NCBI GenBank assembly: GCA_934754515.1
Contig: CAKVIG010000009.1
Coordinates: 1 to 64,000 of the forward strand
DNA from: an uncultured Candidatus Melainabacteria bacterium
GTDB lineage: Bacteria > Cyanobacteriota > Vampirovibrionia > Gastranaerophilales > Gastranaerophilaceae
DNA: 64,000 nucleotides
Reading direction: 5' to 3'
Shown here: piece after piece, positions 62,360 to 64,000 of the stretch
Layout of the letters: every line of letters starts with the position of its first letter
Position numbering within the stretch: position 1 is the first letter of the stretch
Program-made: the position numbers and the translations under genes
The notes under the pieces: model-generated
What the model saw: the letters and a program-made list of their open reading frames with translations, nothing else
Told to the model about the DNA's origin: nothing
Databases searched by the model: none

Positions 62360-63220
62360 ATGAAGAAGTTTTTGGGAGTGAGTTTAATACTGGCTTTGCT
62401 AGCACCAAATGTTTGTTTTGGTGCAGATGATGGTGTTGTGACTTTGGATAAAAACAGTGTTGAAAAACCTTCTATAGCAATTGATAAAGGTACAAAACAG
62501 TTACAGGGGTCTTTATTGGTAAGCGATTCTGAAGATTTGGCACAACTTATTGATACTCAAAAAGACCATGACATAAAAGATTTAGAGCAACTTTGGAAAG
62601 GTACGGTTGAAAACAACCAAGTCATAGAATTTGCACTAAAGAAACTTGCAACTCCCGAATCTCAGCGCAGAATTCATTCGTCACTTATGGCAAAAACTCT
62701 GTCTGCCGTGGTAACGGGTGCTTCATTTGTGCCTTCGCTTATGGGTGCAAATTACGGTATTCAAACATCTGCTTTTTCAGCGGGAAGACTTGCGCAAGGC
62801 TTGATTAACAGAAAAAATGTTCCACAAGAAACTCCGCTGACTGATACAGAATTAATTGAACTTGCAAGCATGATTGAAGATTTGCAAGACTCTTTGATTA
62901 GCTCTTACTATAACTACAAGAGTACTTTGACGCAACTAAAAGATACGCGTTCAAAAATGATATTGTACAGCAGAAATTATTCAAAAGCACTTGAAGGTGG
63001 CGATGTCTTAGAAATTGCGATTTCTTCGTCATTATACGATTCGATGCGAATACAAGAATTTAATTTGGAACAGTCTGCAAAAAAATATCACATACAACTT
63101 CAAAGACTTGCAGGGAAAAAGATTGTTGACAGTTTAGAATTGTATCAATACGATTTTAATTCTGTTTTATACAAAAACGCTGAAACAAAAGATGGAGGTA
63201 AAAAGAATGGCAAAAAATAA
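62360..63220 (+). CDS. Secreted helical protein, paralogue 1
   Basis: The start is ATG 62360, giving the signal peptide MKKFLGVSLILALLAPNVCF with cleavage near FGA-DD. The mature part (about 260 residues) is mostly helical: a Trp-Lys-Gly segment (LEQLWKGTVENNQVIEFAL), a small hydrophobic stretch, then long helices ending in LQRLAGKKIVDSLELYQYD. The helical hairpin look recalls TolC-type outer-membrane factor segments, but no family is assigned. The next gene encodes a recognisable relative and overlaps it by 14 bases. Confidence 0.7.
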   Translation: MKKFLGVSLILALLAPNVCFGADDGVVTLDKNSVEKPSIAIDKGTKQLQGSLLVSDSEDLAQLIDTQKDHDIKDLEQLWKGTVENNQVIEFALKKLATPESQRRIHSSLMAKTLSAVVTGASFVPSLMGANYGIQTSAFSAGRLAQGLINRKNVPQETPLTDTELIELASMIEDLQDSLISSYYNYKSTLTQLKDTRSKMILYSRNYSKALEGGDVLEIAISSSLYDSMRIQEFNLEQSAKKYHIQLQRLAGKKIVDSLELYQYDFNSVLYKNAETKDGGKKNGKK

Positions 63221-64000
63221 GATTCTTTTAACTCTGCTTTTGATTTCAATGATGGCTTCTACAACACTTCCAATCTTTGCTGAAGTTAAAATGGATGATT
63301 TGACTTCTCCAAAAGAGGCATTTTTCAGACTCGGAACTACTGATATTCCTGAGAACAAGATTGATGTAAACAGCAAAATGGATATCAAAGCTTCAATATC
63401 TAAGGAAGAAAAATTTTACAGCGAAGGTTTGACTTATGCGGATTTGAGTATAAAAAAAATGGCATTAGAAGTTTCTAAATCAGTAGAAGTTGATTACAAC
63501 GATATGTTGGAAGATTTATCTTTGTTGTGGCAAGGTGCCGCAACAAAAAGTGATACAATCAAGTTTGCAATCTATAAACTTTCAAATCCCGACAAGGATA
63601 AACCAGACCAAAGTGCCGTGAAAAAAGTTTTGACAACTATTGCCGGCATGTCAACATTCTTGGGTGCAGGTATGGGAAATCCTGTGTTAGCCAGTGCTGC
63701 TTTAATCGGTGGTAATACTTTAGGCATTATGTCACAAGATACAAAAGCTTTAAATTACAAGTATTCGCAAGTTAATGACGCTGACATGATTTTGCTAGTT
63801 AGAAAAGTTGACGAACTTCAACAAAAGGTTGTTGATATGTACTATGATTATATGACTGCAAGGCAACTTTATGACATGACAACCGAGATGGTTGAACAAA
63901 GACGTCAAAATTATCAAAATTCTCAGAAATCTAAAAAAGAAGTTATTTTGATTACTGATACATTCTATAGAGAAGCAATGGATGAGCAAATTAAAGCTCG
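63207..64000 (+). CDS. Secreted helical protein, paralogue 2 (partial, runs off window)
   Basis: ATG 63207 follows GGAGG at good spacing and opens a frame that stays open to the window end. It has a signal peptide (MAKNKILLTLLLISMMASTT, cleavage near FAEVK). Its middle mirrors the preceding protein: LSLLWQGAATKSDTIKFAIYKL, then a glycine/alanine stretch with STFLGAGMGNPVLASAAL, then a helical segment (LVRKVDELQQKVVDMYYDYM). The 3' end is missing. The tandem, overlapping arrangement suggests a two-subunit exported complex or an expanded family. Confidence 0.7.
   Translation, partial: MAKNKILLTLLLISMMASTTLPIFAEVKMDDLTSPKEAFFRLGTTDIPENKIDVNSKMDIKASISKEEKFYSEGLTYADLSIKKMALEVSKSVEVDYNDMLEDLSLLWQGAATKSDTIKFAIYKLSNPDKDKPDQSAVKKVLTTIAGMSTFLGAGMGNPVLASAALIGGNTLGIMSQDTKALNYKYSQVNDADMILLVRKVDELQQKVVDMYYDYMTARQLYDMTTEMVEQRRQNYQNSQKSKKEVILITDTFYREAMDEQIKA

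Overview
This is a low-GC bacterial chromosome segment coding on both strands, with short housekeeping operons separated by repeat-rich gaps. The gene content suggests a Gram-negative-type relative of Cyanobacteria, most likely Melainabacteria/Vampirovibrionia of the gut order Gastranaerophilales. Supporting features are kdsA (an LPS sugar), a complete minC-minD-minE operon, a PilT retraction ATPase, a large pseudopilin with a GFTLAE leader, and many lineage-type hypothetical proteins. The assignment is inference; no rRNA gene is present to confirm it. There is one tRNA (Arg, TCT). No CRISPR array, prophage or complete insertion sequence was seen.

Layout. 0-4.4 kb: repeat island, glycine-cleavage genes gcvT-gcvH-gcvPA (no gcvPB), and a DnaJ-type chaperone. 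4.5-8.7 kb: ispD-thiL and gatD-recO-pilT, all leftward. 8.7-10.9 kb: an isolated ribosomal cluster rpsH-rplF-rplR with a structured leader and a nested repeat in each intergenic gap. 11-13.8 kb: minCDE and rpsO. 13.9-19.6 kb: ilvD carrying an in-frame palindromic repeat, a glycine-zipper protein, a secreted protein and a DUF115 protein. 19.7-24.4 kb: tRNA-Arg, a degenerate GGDEF protein, a 2-hydroxyacid dehydrogenase, a sigma-28-like factor, a repeat island and FlhB. 24.5-28.6 kb: clpP, an MFS transporter, an ABC exporter and a 50-residue gene. 28.7-33.7 kb: second repeat island, gloA, ybgC, a large anthrax-lethal-factor-like metalloprotease, a pseudouridine synthase and coaE. 33.7-41 kb: a GlgE-like GH13 enzyme with two membrane proteins, then a DUF262-like protein with a winged-helix partner. 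41.2-45.8 kb: prfA and ylxR-infB. 45.9-56.1 kb: DegT aminotransferase, pseudopilin, PilZ-like, TPR and P-loop kinase genes, bioF-like, ctpA and a lone ABC permease. 56.1-64 kb: aroA, kdsA, a dehydratase activase, ribH, murQ, thrB and two tandem secreted paralogues, the second running off the right edge.

The metabolic genes are mostly biosynthetic (isoprenoid, thiamine, riboflavin, aromatic and branched amino acids, threonine, coenzyme A, KDO) plus cell-wall recycling. Surface and export functions recur: PilT, pseudopilin, FlhB, the sigma factor, CtpA and DUF115.

The most unusual signals are: (1) at least four families of dispersed palindromic repeats, including one read in frame inside ilvD and a fold-back element of about 113-131 bp inserted twice into the same spot of another repeat; (2) seven genes whose -10 box lies 6-7 nt before the ATG with no Shine-Dalgarno sequence, suggesting leaderless mRNAs; (3) the lethal-factor-like metalloprotease; (4) a short shared N-terminal motif on otherwise unrelated lineage-specific proteins.
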